This document shows positions 37,496 through 48,841 of a stretch of 64,000 nt of DNA, piece by piece. This DNA is from Melampsora larici-populina 98AG31. Lineage: Eukaryota; Basidiomycota; Pucciniomycetes; Pucciniales; Melampsoraceae. Location: assembly GCF_000204055.1 (NCBI RefSeq), contig NW_006768780.1, forward strand, positions 470,286-534,285. Direction: 5' to 3'. Both the position numbers and the translations under genes were made by a program. How positions within the stretch are numbered: position 1 is the first letter of the stretch; the number at the start of each line of letters is the position of its first letter. The notes below the pieces were generated by a model. That model saw nothing but the letters and a program-made list of their open reading frames with translations, did not search any database and was not told the origin of the DNA.

Positions 37496-38568
37496 ATGCC
37501 TAGTTTCTTCTCCAAATCCGCTGAGTCCTCCTCACCATCTCAGCCCTACTTCCTCATCCATCTTCTCTCACTGGCATCTCAAATTTTCATAAACATCACG
37601 ATTGCCATCACCTCATCCACCAAAATCAGACCGATCATCTTCTCTGATTTTAATATTGCCTACTATCAGGCTGAATCTCTCACCTCCAAGGCCCAAGTCT
37701 CAGCGATGAAGTCGTTTGATGTCACCCTCCGCCAGATCTTCAACCCGAGATCCACTCAACTCAACTTTCCCCTCAATGTACGTCGCTTTCACTTGTGTCT
37801 TCGTCTCTTGAGCTCTTACTGATCCTTTTCGTATGCAATCCTTTTTTACTTTAGCCCCTTTGGCTTTCTCAACTTCGGTTATCAACCGACCCGCTGGCCA
37901 AACACCTTTTCTCAATTCTCCAACCGGCCGTTTACTTGGTCCTCAACCACTTCCGATTTTTTTCTCCTCCCAACAATCTCTTCCCTCGAGCTTGCTTTGC
38001 ATCTGTTCAACAGTATGCAAGGGCTTGTTATCATCGTCTGTTCACAATGGCCCGAATCCAGGTAAATAATTCACATTCACATTATAATTCATTCTCTTTT
38101 CAATCTCAAGAACAATGCTCATCAACTGTTTCTTCATAAATTCAATCAATTCAATAGGCGCTTATCCGATCTTCTCGCTCTCTCAAAGCCATCCGCACCT
38201 CAACAAGTTACCGGGCTTCGAGATTAGCCGAGTCATCGGACGTGAAAATTCAGCACGATCACAACCTACCAATCGGCTGCAATTTATCCCAATCGACTCT
38301 CTTTCGGCCATTCAAGATGCCATCACCGATCTTTATCAGAAGGTCCTGCCCACCTTCTGATTCTTACCTACGAAGCCTTAACGATCACGCCGAGTCTCGA
38401 AACCTTCAACTCCGTCACACTGACCCGGACGACTTTCTTGATCAACCAAACCGGGATCGAAGATCTTACCTCGTGAAAGCATTCAGGCAGCGGATTGCAC
38501 GTCACGCAAAGATACTCGTGGTTGACGATGAGGATGATCTTGGACCTATCGACCCGAGTTGGCTTTGA
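37496..38568 (+). pseudogene. orphan gene copy B, inverted paralogue with a one-base frameshift
   Basis: The layout matches copy A: exon 1 37496-37777, exon 2 from about 37854 to 38061, and exon 3 38158-38568, which ends GPIDPSWL like copy A. Both introns fall at the same positions. Exon 2 starts CCCCTTTTGG after TTTAG, where copy A has CCGCTCTGG. The extra base puts the canonical splice product out of frame for the whole of exon 2. A weaker GTGTCT donor 22 nt downstream in exon 1 would restore the frame and add a few residues. The rest of exons 2 and 3 is open in the homologous frame. Either this copy is a young pseudogene or it uses the alternative donor. Confidence 0.65.
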
Positions 38569-40142
38569 AGGCTCCTTTTCTTTCGTTGCGCATCTTCTTG
38601 GGCCTTGTAATTAATCTCTTCCTTGTTTACCTCCTTTTCCTCTTGATTTGTCTACGTTGAGTACATTAGTAGATTTTTTAATGGTTTTCTATGTTGCGTT
38701 ATGATCCTTTTTGATTTTTTGTTGCTTGGTTATGTACAACTGTTTGTCTTTTGTAGTCCACATTCCTCACAGTCTCAGATTCATTTAATAAGATGAAAGA
38801 ATCTAAACAAGGCTGCTTGGATATCCTTGTCCTTTTGCATTCCACTTACATGGTCCTCTTACAAGAACATGTTGAGCCGCAAACTTAACATAAGTTTGGT
38901 TGAGCCGTACATTACCCATGTGATGATGAAGAAAGACTTGAAAGTCACGCGGTATTGGGATAATCTGTATTCTGCATGTTGGTCTATGTATAATATGCTT
39001 CGAGCGAGGGTCAGCCGGCCAAATTACAACAGTCACCAACACCGACTTGACTCTGCCAGTCCCACATACCTTCACTTTGACTTTGACCATCATCATTCAC
39101 TTCACCCTACTTCACCATCAGCTTTCCAATTATCCGAAACATATACGTCAAGGAAAGAGATACCCCAATGTATTTCCTCAAAGAAGTTGGACTTCCAACA
39201 TTTCAATCTTTGACTGAGTCAAAAATACATATCACGAGATATGATCAACAACACTTGAAATTACATGCAATGCTGTGATGGCCACTTTCATGCATCCTGT
39301 TTAATCATCATGTTTGCTTGATGGTCGTGACGTAAGTTTTGCATTTGGAGATAACTGAGCTAGGATTCTTGGTGACGAGAGAAAAGACAAAGAGGCTGAA
39401 GAAGATATCGAGCGTAGATCAAGAAAGAAAGAATCGAAGAAGGAAGGTACTGTTTCTGATAGACACCTCAGACGATTATCTTGGGATAGCTTTATTGTAA
39501 GAAGTTTGAAAAGAAAATGTGCTCTCAATTAGCAACTTGATCAAGTTTAGTTTCCTTGACTGACAAATGAATCAAACGGCACAAGGGGTATTCTAAGAGG
39601 AATGCAAATTATGTCCAGGGTACTATGTAGTCACCTACAGTACTGTGAGTTTTGTGAACCTGATTACTCCACGGGCTGGGTATGATCATTGATGTCAAGG
39701 AGTCATTGCTTGTACGTCGATTCGTCTTGAACCGAAAGTCATGTGATACGCAAAAAGCAGATAAGGAAAGATTGAAAGTGATGCACGGAAGTAATCGAAA
39801 CGCTATGTGCAGATAGGCTGATAGGATATTTCAAGCTTGGAAGAAATCAAAAAGCGATCTGGGAAAGATAAAGTTCAAGGGCGCGAGGGCTAGAGCAGTG
39901 AGAAGGGCAGATGTATGAAGTAGAGAATGTCCAATAAGCGTGTTATTTCATCAAGGCAAATAGCTTTCAATTAAACAAGTAATCATAAGTATGGGTCATC
40001 AAGTTCATTGTACAAATTGTAAACAGCTGCACATTCGAGCGAAAACAACGGAAAAGGTGTCCTGAGCGAACTCAGAGGTTGTCAGCTGTGTAAGAGGAAA
40101 AAGGTGCTGGATGATGATTGCAAAGCAAATGAGCTCACCAGC
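38569..40142. other. intergenic; small charged open stretch
   Basis: A 59-codon plus-strand stretch at about 39357-39533 is very charged (DERKDKEAEEDIERRSRKK...) and ends at TAG. It could be a terminal exon, but no partner was found. The final ~250 bp (39890-40142) resemble 61690-61945, downstream of the second tetrapeptide gene (shared GTGTTATTTCATCAA), so they belong to that duplication. Confidence 0.4.
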
Positions 40143-41732
40143 TTAGAGCGAGAGTATATCAAGGTCTAGGAGACCGTCAGATTTCTTGTGGTCACCTGAA
40201 CTCAAAAGCGATCGACGGTAGGCATCTGCAAGAAAAAGTGTAAGCCGACGATAGAAAGAATAACGAAGATTTGTGATACATGTAAATGTAACTTACGGGT
40301 GCCACCGTTGGCATCAAGCTTGGCACCAATGTGGGCATCCACTGCGGCACAAACCTTGGCATCGACACAGGCGTCGACAGCAACTGCGATCTTGGCATCG
40401 ACATCAGCTTGAACAGCAGCGCTGACGTGGGCGCCGACATGGACAGCGGCATCGGCTTTGACAGCAGCGAGGATCTTGGCCTGAACATCGGCGTCAATGA
40501 GAGCAGTGACCTTGGCGTTGACCTTGGCTTTGACGTCGTCGTCAATGTCGGCGTTGACACCGGCAGATACCAAGGCTGCCACTTTGGCATCAACAGTAGC
40601 ACGGACGGCCACAGCTACCTTGGCAGCGATATCAGCTCTAACAGCAGCAGCAACCTGGGCGCTGACTCCAACTTGAGCTTTAATGATGGCATCGACTTCT
40701 GCAGTGATTTGAGCAGTTACGGAGGCGGAGACGGAGGCGATGACATTGACGTCGGCGGAGACAGCTAAACAAAGAAATGGATGGGAAGAGGGAACGCAGA
40801 AACAAAGGTTTATCAGGCAGATTGTAAAGAACGAGCAAAAGACGTAGCCACTTACAGACATCTGCGCTGACACCAATCAAGTTTCCTAGACCAATCTGAG
40901 CATTGACATGCGCTCTGATGGCAGCAGCCACTTTAGCATCAACACAAGCTTTAACAGCAAGTGCGACCTTAGCATCAACTGCAGCTTGAACAGCGGCGGT
41001 GATGTGACCGCCGACGTGAGCAGCAACATCGGCTTTGACGGCAGCGAGGACCTTAGCGTGAACATCGGCTGTGAGAATGGCGATAACCTTGGCATCGACG
41101 TCGGCCTTGACATCGACATTGACAAGGTCACCAACACCAGCGTGAACGGTAGCAGCTACCTTGGCGGTAACAGCGGCCTTCACAGCAACGGCGATCTTAG
41201 CATCGATATCAGCTCGTACCGCGGCTGCTACTTTGGCATCAACGTTGGCGTTGACAATGGCGTTGATCTTAGCGGTGACATCGGCTTCAACAGTTGCGGC
41301 GACCTTGGCAACAACGTCTGCGCTGACGCTGACACCTGTACCATGATTGGAACCACCGAGGAGGCCTGAAGATAACAAATGCGTCCAGGGCGAGATGACA
41401 TGAGTATCAATTAATTCCGGTTATGGAATTGTGTTAAATTTTGACTTACCGGAGGTAGGTAACAGACCTGTAGGTTGAGTAGATTTACCAACATAAGTAG
41501 AGGGCACCGGGCTAGTGTAACGATTTGTGCAAAGTTGGAATCGATGAACATCGTCAGCACCAATGTGGTCAGGTCATAGGACGGGGAAAAATTACCTAGG
41601 AGAAGGAAGGGCACCAGCAACTGTAAAGAATGAAGAAAATCTTGAAATCAGAAGACTGTCAACGCCAAGCCAATAGTCAGGTGACTACTTACGAGCAGCG
41701 AGAGCAATGACGACGGCGACGGAAAGTTGCAT
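40143..41732 (-). CDS. secreted tetrapeptide-repeat (x-A-x-V) protein, copy 1
   Basis: The first exon encodes a signal peptide, MQLSVAVVIALAA, followed after an intron by LAGALPSP. A short linker exon (PVPSTYVGKSTQPTGLLPTS) leads into two large repeat exons of about 160 and 155 residues. Almost every residue of these fits x-A-x-[V/I], for example KADV-DAKV-IAIL-TADV-HAKV-LAAV, with a 12-residue super-repeat xADV-xAKV-xAAV. There are about 36 tetrads in the first block and 35 in the second. The last part of the two blocks is homologous (VQAAVDAKVALAVKACVDAK against VQADVDAKIAVAVDACVDAK), so one exon arose from the other. Cysteines are very few. The C-terminal exon ends YRRSLLSSGDHKK...DILSL. 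The function is unknown to me. An extracellular amphipathic helix bundle, beta-solenoid or fibre protein would fit. Confidence 0.8.
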
Positions 41733-41926
41733 GATGATGATGTTAAGTAGGCTTATGAGTTAGAGAATGTACGTTTGCAAGGATATACTACTAATGATAG
41801 TAAAAAAGTGCTGTTGATGTAAAAAGATAAAATGTAGATAAATTAGGATGAAAAAATAAAAAGACTGGAAAACTGATGAGTAGATGAGCGGATGAGGGTG
41901 AAAGGGAGCCTCAGAGTCGAGAAGTG

Positions 41927-41934
41927 TTTATATA
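41927..41934 (-). promoter_or_regulatory. TATA box of tetrapeptide-repeat gene copy 1
   Basis: TATATAAA on the minus strand lies 195 bp upstream of the ATG. The same motif lies at the same distance in copy 2, within a conserved CGATGGCTAG-TATATAAACA context. Confidence 0.65.
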
Positions 41935-41939
41935 CCTAG

Positions 41940-43756
41940 CCATCGATGATTAGATGACTGCGATTTTTCTTACCTAGAATCGAAAGATCAGCACGACTCG
42001 AATTCCTCGGTGTTTCGTCTGATCAATCATCATCGGATGAATTGAACCGAGCACAATCCAAGAATTCACAGTGAATTAACTCTTTTGCGAACATTGGCTC
42101 AGAGATCAAATTCAGTTTATTAAATTAATGAGATTTTTGTTGATGCGGGTGAGTTTTTGGAGGCTTTGAAGTTGAGATTTTCCCAAGTCGGTTCGTAGAC
42201 TCTTTCTTTGATTTCTTTACCTCGCGTAAAAGCGAAAATTGTATTGAGAAGTAGGTGTGTTTGACCAAGGATTTCCCAAAATAAAGGTATGCTTTGGTAT
42301 GGACTTTGGAAAGATGACGGGTTTTGAGGTTGGGTTTAATGAATGGCTTGAGACTCTGAGTATTGGAGACGTTATACATGTCTGTGGTAGGATATACGTC
42401 AATTTCTCGTATTATCGCTGAATGTGTGAGAAGTGTATGAGGAATGTTCAAATCGCTTATAAATTCCTCATAAGCGGTTCAACTGTTCAAAAGCTTTTGA
42501 AAACCACCCTAAACCACCCCATCTTGAGGAGTTGCAATTAGCCCCAGATTTGATAAGGATGCAGACCTGGGGACACCCTTCCTTCACTAGGAGGACACCC
42601 CCTGCCTGTTTCAAAGCTACGTACAACATCAAATAACTAAAATGTCAAAGATGAAGATATTCGCTCCAATCGTCTTTAGCTCTGCTGAGCTACCTTTGGG
42701 CTACGAAGCTGATCTCTTGGAAACTCCCTAGTGGGCTACCATGTCATATGCGCTTATTCTGAAATCATCCATCGTGATTAATCATCCTGTTGGCTTGAAA
42801 ACTGCAAGCTCTGAGCACCGATGTTGTCTTCAAACACAACTGAGTGAGGATTTTGGTGAAGAAATCAAAGACAGAGACAAAGGCTTGAGAAAATAGCAAA
42901 TCGATATTAGACAAGAAAAGACCGAGGGTAAATTATACCTGTCATCATAAACATCTTTTACCCTATTATCTTGAAGTGAAATTATCTCAACAATATTAAA
43001 GAGGAAATCCACACTCGGTTGCGATTTGTAACAGTATAATTTGGTAGGCTGGTGAGTTTTACGATTGTGGAATTGCACAGAAGATACTCCAGAAAGGATG
43101 GGATTGAGATTGACAGTGCAGGTCACGTGGTAAGAGCTTGGGAGCTTGATCACCCCGCGAGCTGGCAGTGATGGTCAAAGAATAAGCTAACGGATGCCTA
43201 CGGATGCCCAAAGGTTGACCAATTTCTTTTCATTTGCCAGACACACGAAAGACACCGGACAAGCTCGAACACAATCTTCAAGAACGCACCGCCAAATTAT
43301 TAGATGAACCTATACTCTCATACATTCACAGCTTCAAACTTATTGTCAAATTCTGCGACTCCACTTGGAGATTTGCTACCCGCTGGACCTGGGCAAAAGC
43401 TGCAGATGAACCTCACCCTTTAAACACACATTATTCATTGGAATGATCAACACTCCTGCTCCCTACTTCATCGCCCTTAAAAGCATTATCATATTATAAA
43501 ACGGATCCCACTAAATCTAGCCAGCTTAAGGGATATCCGGCGCCCGCCCTGTTTGGGGTAATACCCGATAGTACCCGACAAAAATCCCACATGTTGGCTG
43601 AGTTCGGACCTTAGAGGGCTCCACACGGGCTATTTACATGGGCGTTGTCACATCCCACAGCCTCTTGATGTCATTCCTTGACTCAGAAGGGGCGATCAAT
43701 CAAATTAAAACAAATAAATGTTTGTCTCAGGGGCTGCTAAACCACTGGCTCCCGGA
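41940..43756. other. intergenic; one small open stretch
   Basis: The part up to about 42200 is conserved with the upstream region of the second tetrapeptide gene. A 67-codon plus-strand stretch at 43246-43446 follows a TTTGCCAG acceptor-like site (IHSFKLIVKFCDSTWRFATR, WTWAKAADEPHPLNTHY). It may be a terminal exon of a small gene, but no first exon was linked. Nothing else was recognised. Confidence 0.35.
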
Positions 43757-43760
43757 CCGA

Positions 43761-45379
43761 TGTGGTGATCTATTTATGATATTAAGCAAAAAAATTAATC
43801 ATCTTTACTTTACCAGTTTATTAGCAAACTTCAATATAGCAGAGAATTCGAGATTCAGGTTTTCAGATCAATTGAAGCTCTTAGAGGCTTATGTATACTT
43901 ATTAGCTCATTATTATGTCATCTTATTTCAAAATTATTATTAAGATCAACATAGTTTACTTACAAAGTTATTACAAAAAGACAGAAAAAGAAAAGATAAG
44001 AAAAATTCGAAAATATAGGTGTAAAAGTTGGAAAATGGTTTTTAGCTTATTTATAATTAAGTTATGGGTTTTATAAGGTTAGAATATGAAAGAACAACAG
44101 TTTATTATACAGGAACAATTTTAATATTCAAGGTTGATAAGGGGAAACAGAGGTTATTAGCAGAAAGGTACTTTTTCGAAGTTGGTAAACAAGGGTTAGG
44201 CGTGTAGTTTACATATGTAATGGTGGTAGTGATGGAATTTAAGGTTGCCAAGAGGATTTTGCGGGATTTTTAAGGTTATAGAAGATGATGTCATATTACA
44301 TGAGCAAGGAAAAGGGAGTAGCAGCTGTGAAAAGTGAAGAAAATAGGTGAAAATCGTCGAAAATGGAGGTTTTCAGCTAATTACATATGTCAAATGACGT
44401 CAGAATAAGTTGGTAGATGGCTCATTCAACGCAGAAGAGTGGATTACATAATGTACAACCTTTGAATCATTAGTAACGGAGGTGTATGTAAAAAGTTATA
44501 AGGGAAATAAGAAATTGGTGTGAATCTCGAATTTACAGTCACAAGACACATGTAACACCAAAAACCTTAACTTCACAACTCAATATCTTACTCATCACTC
44601 ATCAGAAGTAGGTCTTATAGGTGTCAGAAATGATCAGTAACACGTGGGCTACAAGATGCACTTTAGTAATCAAAAATTGGAGCACATCTGAAAAAATTCG
44701 TAATCTCAAAAATTGGGTTTCAGCTAGTTTACAAGGAAAAAATCACCTGTATTCATCTTAAGAAGTGCTGTACATTACATCATTGCGTCATTGATCACTT
44801 TTGGCTGTGAAAATTACATCATACATTAGTAACAAGATCATTACATTGCGTCATTACATGGTTTTTAGGGTTATTTAGGCGGATTTGATTGGTTTTTGAG
44901 GCTGTTGACTGTTTTAAAGATTGTTACATGTGGATATAAGTACTCCTTGATGATTTTGGGATTGTAGTGCCCTTTTCTGCATCTTATACCTTTGTTGTAG
45001 TGTTATAAATCATCATTTATTTACTATATTTGTACTAAGATCACTTAAATCCGCCCCTTCAAAATCAAGGAGAAATTTATTTACGTGTGTTAAAGACTAC
45101 AAGTCTAATTGGGAATAATACTTACAACAGTATTGCTAGTAATAAACATAGTGTGTGACTTTTTTGCGCTTAAAATCTGGGAATAATACTTAACAACAGT
45201 ATTGCTTTATTTCTCTGGTGCCTTTTATCCTTTTCTCTGTTATCAAAAAGTGGTCAGCAAGTGCCCTTGTGCTGGTTTCTTTGAAGAAGGCAGTCTTTAG
45301 GCAACTTCTACTATATTACACGTAGTAGATTATCCCTTCTTAGGTGTTGTAAAGCTCTTGTTGAGCTTTAAATACTACA
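43761..45379 (+). mobile_element. 1.62-kb solo LTR, copy 1
   Basis: The element starts TGTGGTGATC and ends TACTACA. It is flanked on both sides by the 4-bp duplication CCGA (43757-43760 and 45380-45383). It is homologous over its whole length to the insertion at 55784-57411, which lies in the opposite orientation. The TGT...ACA ends and short target duplication indicate an LTR left by recombination. Inside are two copies of TGGGAATAATACTTA-CAACAGTATTGCT (near 45109 and 45178). It has no coding capacity. The parent retrotransposon is not in the window. Confidence 0.8.
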
Positions 45380-46466
45380 CCGAACAGCATAATCAGTATC
45401 ACACAGGGCCAAATGGACATGGAGGGTGAAAGTAAAGTACATACCATCTCACTTCAACCTATAACACATCTCCTTCCAAGGTTAACTTCACCCTTTTCCC
45501 TCCTTTCCCCTTGCCTGCTTAATCACCTTTCCCGCTCACACACTACCTTCAACCTTACTCGTTTTCACCATTCAATCCCAATCCTCACAACCCCTTAACC
45601 CTCAGCATATGACAAACCCTCCGCATGATACATCTACCTCCCATACATCTACAAAAGTAATCCCCACCCTTGTACAAATTGCATCTGATACTTCATTCAT
45701 CCCCACCCAAACAGTAAAACTTTGGCAGATCCAAAAGCCTAGTCATGCCCACCCAAACTACCCCACATACATTTGGCAAAGTTATACAGTTGTCAAGCAT
45801 TTCAGATCAGAATCCACCTCCTCCAATTCATGATCAAAATTACCCATCTTTTCCATACAACACTCACCCTCACCCTCCTCATAACCACTTTAACAACCAG
45901 CCAGTTACTGGTACCCACCTCCTGGATCCAATCATGGGCATTGATGCGCTTACCCTTACCACTGCAAATGAACAAGATGGCAACTGGCCCCTAATCGGTA
46001 AGCTTTTTAATTCTAACTCCACCTTTCACTGATTGAACGCAGGCTTACAAACATCTTATTTCAAACATCTTACCCCAATAGGTGCTCAACCTATACGCTT
46101 ACTTGGAGGAATAAAAGCTGGGAAATGGTTTCTACAGATGGACAATGGCATCATGTACATGAATGTGGTTGCCCACCATCAAGGCTACGCACTGGCCATC
46201 AAGAGCCACAAGACCAAACACCAGACCACCATCAGGATCTATCTTCGATGTTCATTAGGTGATAGACACATATCAACTGCCAAGGTTTGATCCTGTTGAA
46301 TTGTGCAATTGACCAAAGAAGAAACAGAGAAACGAAAAGATTAGAGAGAGTGTGAAAAGAAATGGAGATTTAATTAGATAAACCATTGAGGAAATTACTA
46401 CAGCATATTTACCCCAATCAAATAAATTAAACTATTGATACTTATAAATCATCTCATCGATCAAAT

Positions 46467-46504
46467 CGTACTTCTCTTTCCTCATCTTTGGAAAGAGAAG
46501 TACG
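46467..46504. repeat. perfect 15-bp inverted repeat (hairpin)
   Basis: CGTACTTCTCTTTCC at 46467-46481 and its exact reverse complement at 46490-46504 flank an 8-base TCATCTTT loop. It lies inside the MULE relic, next to the duplicated segment that reuses the ATCTTTGGAAAGAGAA word at about 46815. Confidence 0.8.
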
Positions 46505-46582
46505 TACAATTTCAATTTTTCATTCTCTTATATTAATGTTTCTATTTCTGATGTTATGTTATGTTTCAATCAATATATAGTT

Positions 46583-46981
46583 CATTATCTCTTTTAGTTC
46601 CCAGAGATCAGTTATTGAATCATAGATAACTTAAACTAACAAAACATCTGTACCAACATCCAGGTACATTTTATAAAGTTTCTTTTCATTTGTTATCATT
46701 TCTAATTTACATTGTGATTGTTATAGGTCAGAACTATTCTTTATTAGATATCGTGTAGGAGTTGGTTCTCAACGTGCTATTGCGCATGCTCTTAGGTGAA
46801 TAATAAAATCTTATCTTTGGAAAGAGAATTCATTATCTCTTTTAGTTCCCAGAGATCAGTTATCGAATCATAGATAACTTAAATTAACAAAACATCTGTA
46901 CCAACATCCAGGTCAGAACTATTCTTTATTAGATATCGTGTAGGAGTTGGTTCTCAACGTGCTATTGCGCATGCTCTTAGT
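46583..46981 (+). repeat. duplicated exon-like/intron-like segments
   Basis: A ~70-bp unit (GTCAGAACTATTCTTTATTA ... GCATGCTCTTAG) occurs at about 46728-46795 and 46914-46981. A ~90-bp unit (CCCAGAGATCAGTTAT ... CCAACATCCAG) occurs at about 46600-46668 and 46848-46913. The segment between the two 70-bp copies begins GTGAATAATA and ends CCAG, so it looks like an intron joining duplicated exons. A related 67-bp unit with a similar GTGAAT...TATAG spacer lies at 52387-52686. Confidence 0.7.
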
Positions 46982-48300
46982 TCCCCAACTCTACAGTTAT
47001 CACTCTTGATTCCAATACACTCAAATATTCTTAGATCCACATCCTCCAAAAAGACAGGATGTATGTTTGAAGTCTCTCTCAACTATTGTGCCTCACTGTA
47101 TCAATGAATCATTACTTACGGCCTCAAGCACCCGGTTAAACTGAGTCATAATCGCCCTCCTTTTGCTAAACCCCACAATTTGGCAATTTATCGTTGATTC
47201 CAACCTGAAATCCGCGATCAAATTGACATCTTGTCTTCTGCTGGAGTTCAAGCGGCACAGATTCAATCTCTCATCGATGTGGAACCTGGTTCTCAAACCT
47301 TAGTCCACGATATTCACAATGTACGGTCTTGTCTTAGGATTAACTGGCTAGATGGACAAACACCTGTTCAAGGGCTATTTGGTTTAATCACCACTGGTAA
47401 CTGGGCTCACTGATCATTAACTGCTGATAACAGCACACTTCTCAACCTTTTTTTTGCTAGTCCCTCAGCAATATCTCTTACTTGCCAATTTCCAACTGTT
47501 CTTTGACTTGACTGCATATACAAAACAAACAGGTTCATGTTATGATATTAATCAAGGTAGTCAAGTCCATCCCGATTAGGAAATCAATTGCTACACATTC
47601 AGGTCAATGTGGTGGAAACAGGTATCTTCAATGTGTATCAAAAGTTTCCCTTTTAGGAACACTGTGTGTGGGCTCTCCCAATCTGGTGTGTGTACAGGTG
47701 TGTAATCTGTTTCTGTGTCTCCCCTTTCTTCAGGGTGAAAATTGTGCGCGTGCTGTTTTTCTCTTTTATACTCAGGGTCTCTCAAGCTCCTTGTTCCCCC
47801 CTCATCATGTGGAACTTGGAAGCTTAGAGTACGCACCTTTTTCTTATCTTTCTCTATTTCTGTTCTCTCAATTTCTCTCTTCCTGGATGAGTACTCATGT
47901 GTTACGATAGACCTCCCTACCACTCTTTCCTCCTGCTCACTTGCAGGTTAGGTGTTGACTATTTCCGCCAGTCTTTTGTACATTTCCTTTGAGTCTTGAA
48001 ACTCATCCATAACCTGTCTGTCCAGGTTATATGTGTCAAAATCATTCCGCATCTGTTATCATTCCAGTTCAATCTTCCTCTATTACATATTGTTGGAACT
48101 ACCAACACTCTACCAACACTCACTGTTCTTTCACCATTGCCATGTGATTCATGATCAGTGAAATTGAATCCCAATACAAATGGGCCCTCACTCATCTCAA
48201 AGACATCATTTTTACTAGCAAAGACCAGTCTGTTACAGTCAACCCACCTAAGACGTTGTAGAACTTAAAGCTCAACATACTACAACAATTGACATCTTTA

Positions 48301-48838
48301 CCCAGGGGTATAGAAAAGTAGCGTGGGCATAGAAAACTATTGGTAGGGTAGATTTCTATACAAATAAACAATGCTTTTGATGCACCTATGTAAGATATTT
48401 GAGATTGAGAAATTGAGTATTTTCTTTGCGGTGACTCAGCTGTATGTATTGGGACCCAAAGGCAGTGCTACAGTGCGCAGAATCTCAATTTTCTGTTTTG
48501 ATATTTTTATCCTGAAATGAAATTCTATGCTGATAAAAGAGATCCTCAACCATGTTCAGCAATGTATGTGAGTATGTATGCACAATCTTACACAGATTGA
48601 CAGACACCTTTTACATACGTACAATATGACTGATGGAACATGCTTTCCCATTAGACAAGACTCCAGAAGGGCTTCGAGTCTAGATTTATATTCAGTCCTT
48701 GTGGTCATGTGGATATTTTCATCCATGGGTATAGAACAGAATGGTTTGTCTAGGCATAGAGGACACTATCTCTATGGGTATAGAAAAGCACTTCACCCAT
48801 AGTTTTCTATGCCTGCACTACTTTTCTATACCCCTGGG
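48301..48838. mobile_element. 538-bp MITE with TA flanks
   Basis: Inverted ends of about 62 bp start CCCAGGGGTATAGAAAAGTA and continue GGCATAGAAAACTAT. The right end is their reverse complement with few changes. TA is present directly outside both ends (48299-48300 and 48839-48840), as expected for Tc1/mariner-type insertion. Non-coding. Confidence 0.8.
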
Positions 48839-48841
48839 TAA

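Larger units (their letters stand above)
45745..48245 (+). pseudogene. MULE transposase relic with FAR1-type DNA-binding domain
   Basis: Pieces follow the order of Mutator-like transposases. A Pro-rich N-terminus ends DGNWPLIGK. A FAR1/WRKY-GCM1-like segment follows (YALAIKSHKTKHQTTIRIYL), then an SHNRPP zinc-ligand motif and RDQIDILSSAGVQAAQIQSL. The catalytic-core start is LDCIYKTNRF, which carries the first Asp, and later LLHIVGTTNT and YKWALTHLKDIIF. In-frame TGA codons interrupt the core-proximal frame at 47195, 47411 and 47504, and another lies near 48147. A 700-bp stretch of duplicated sequence (46.3-47.0 kb) separates the zinc-finger halves. The copy cannot encode a full transposase. 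Confidence 0.7.

Noticed and set aside
47542..47923. Plus and minus open frames of 110-122 codons
   Set aside because: They overlap each other, and the plus frame does not continue the MULE core frame seen on either side.
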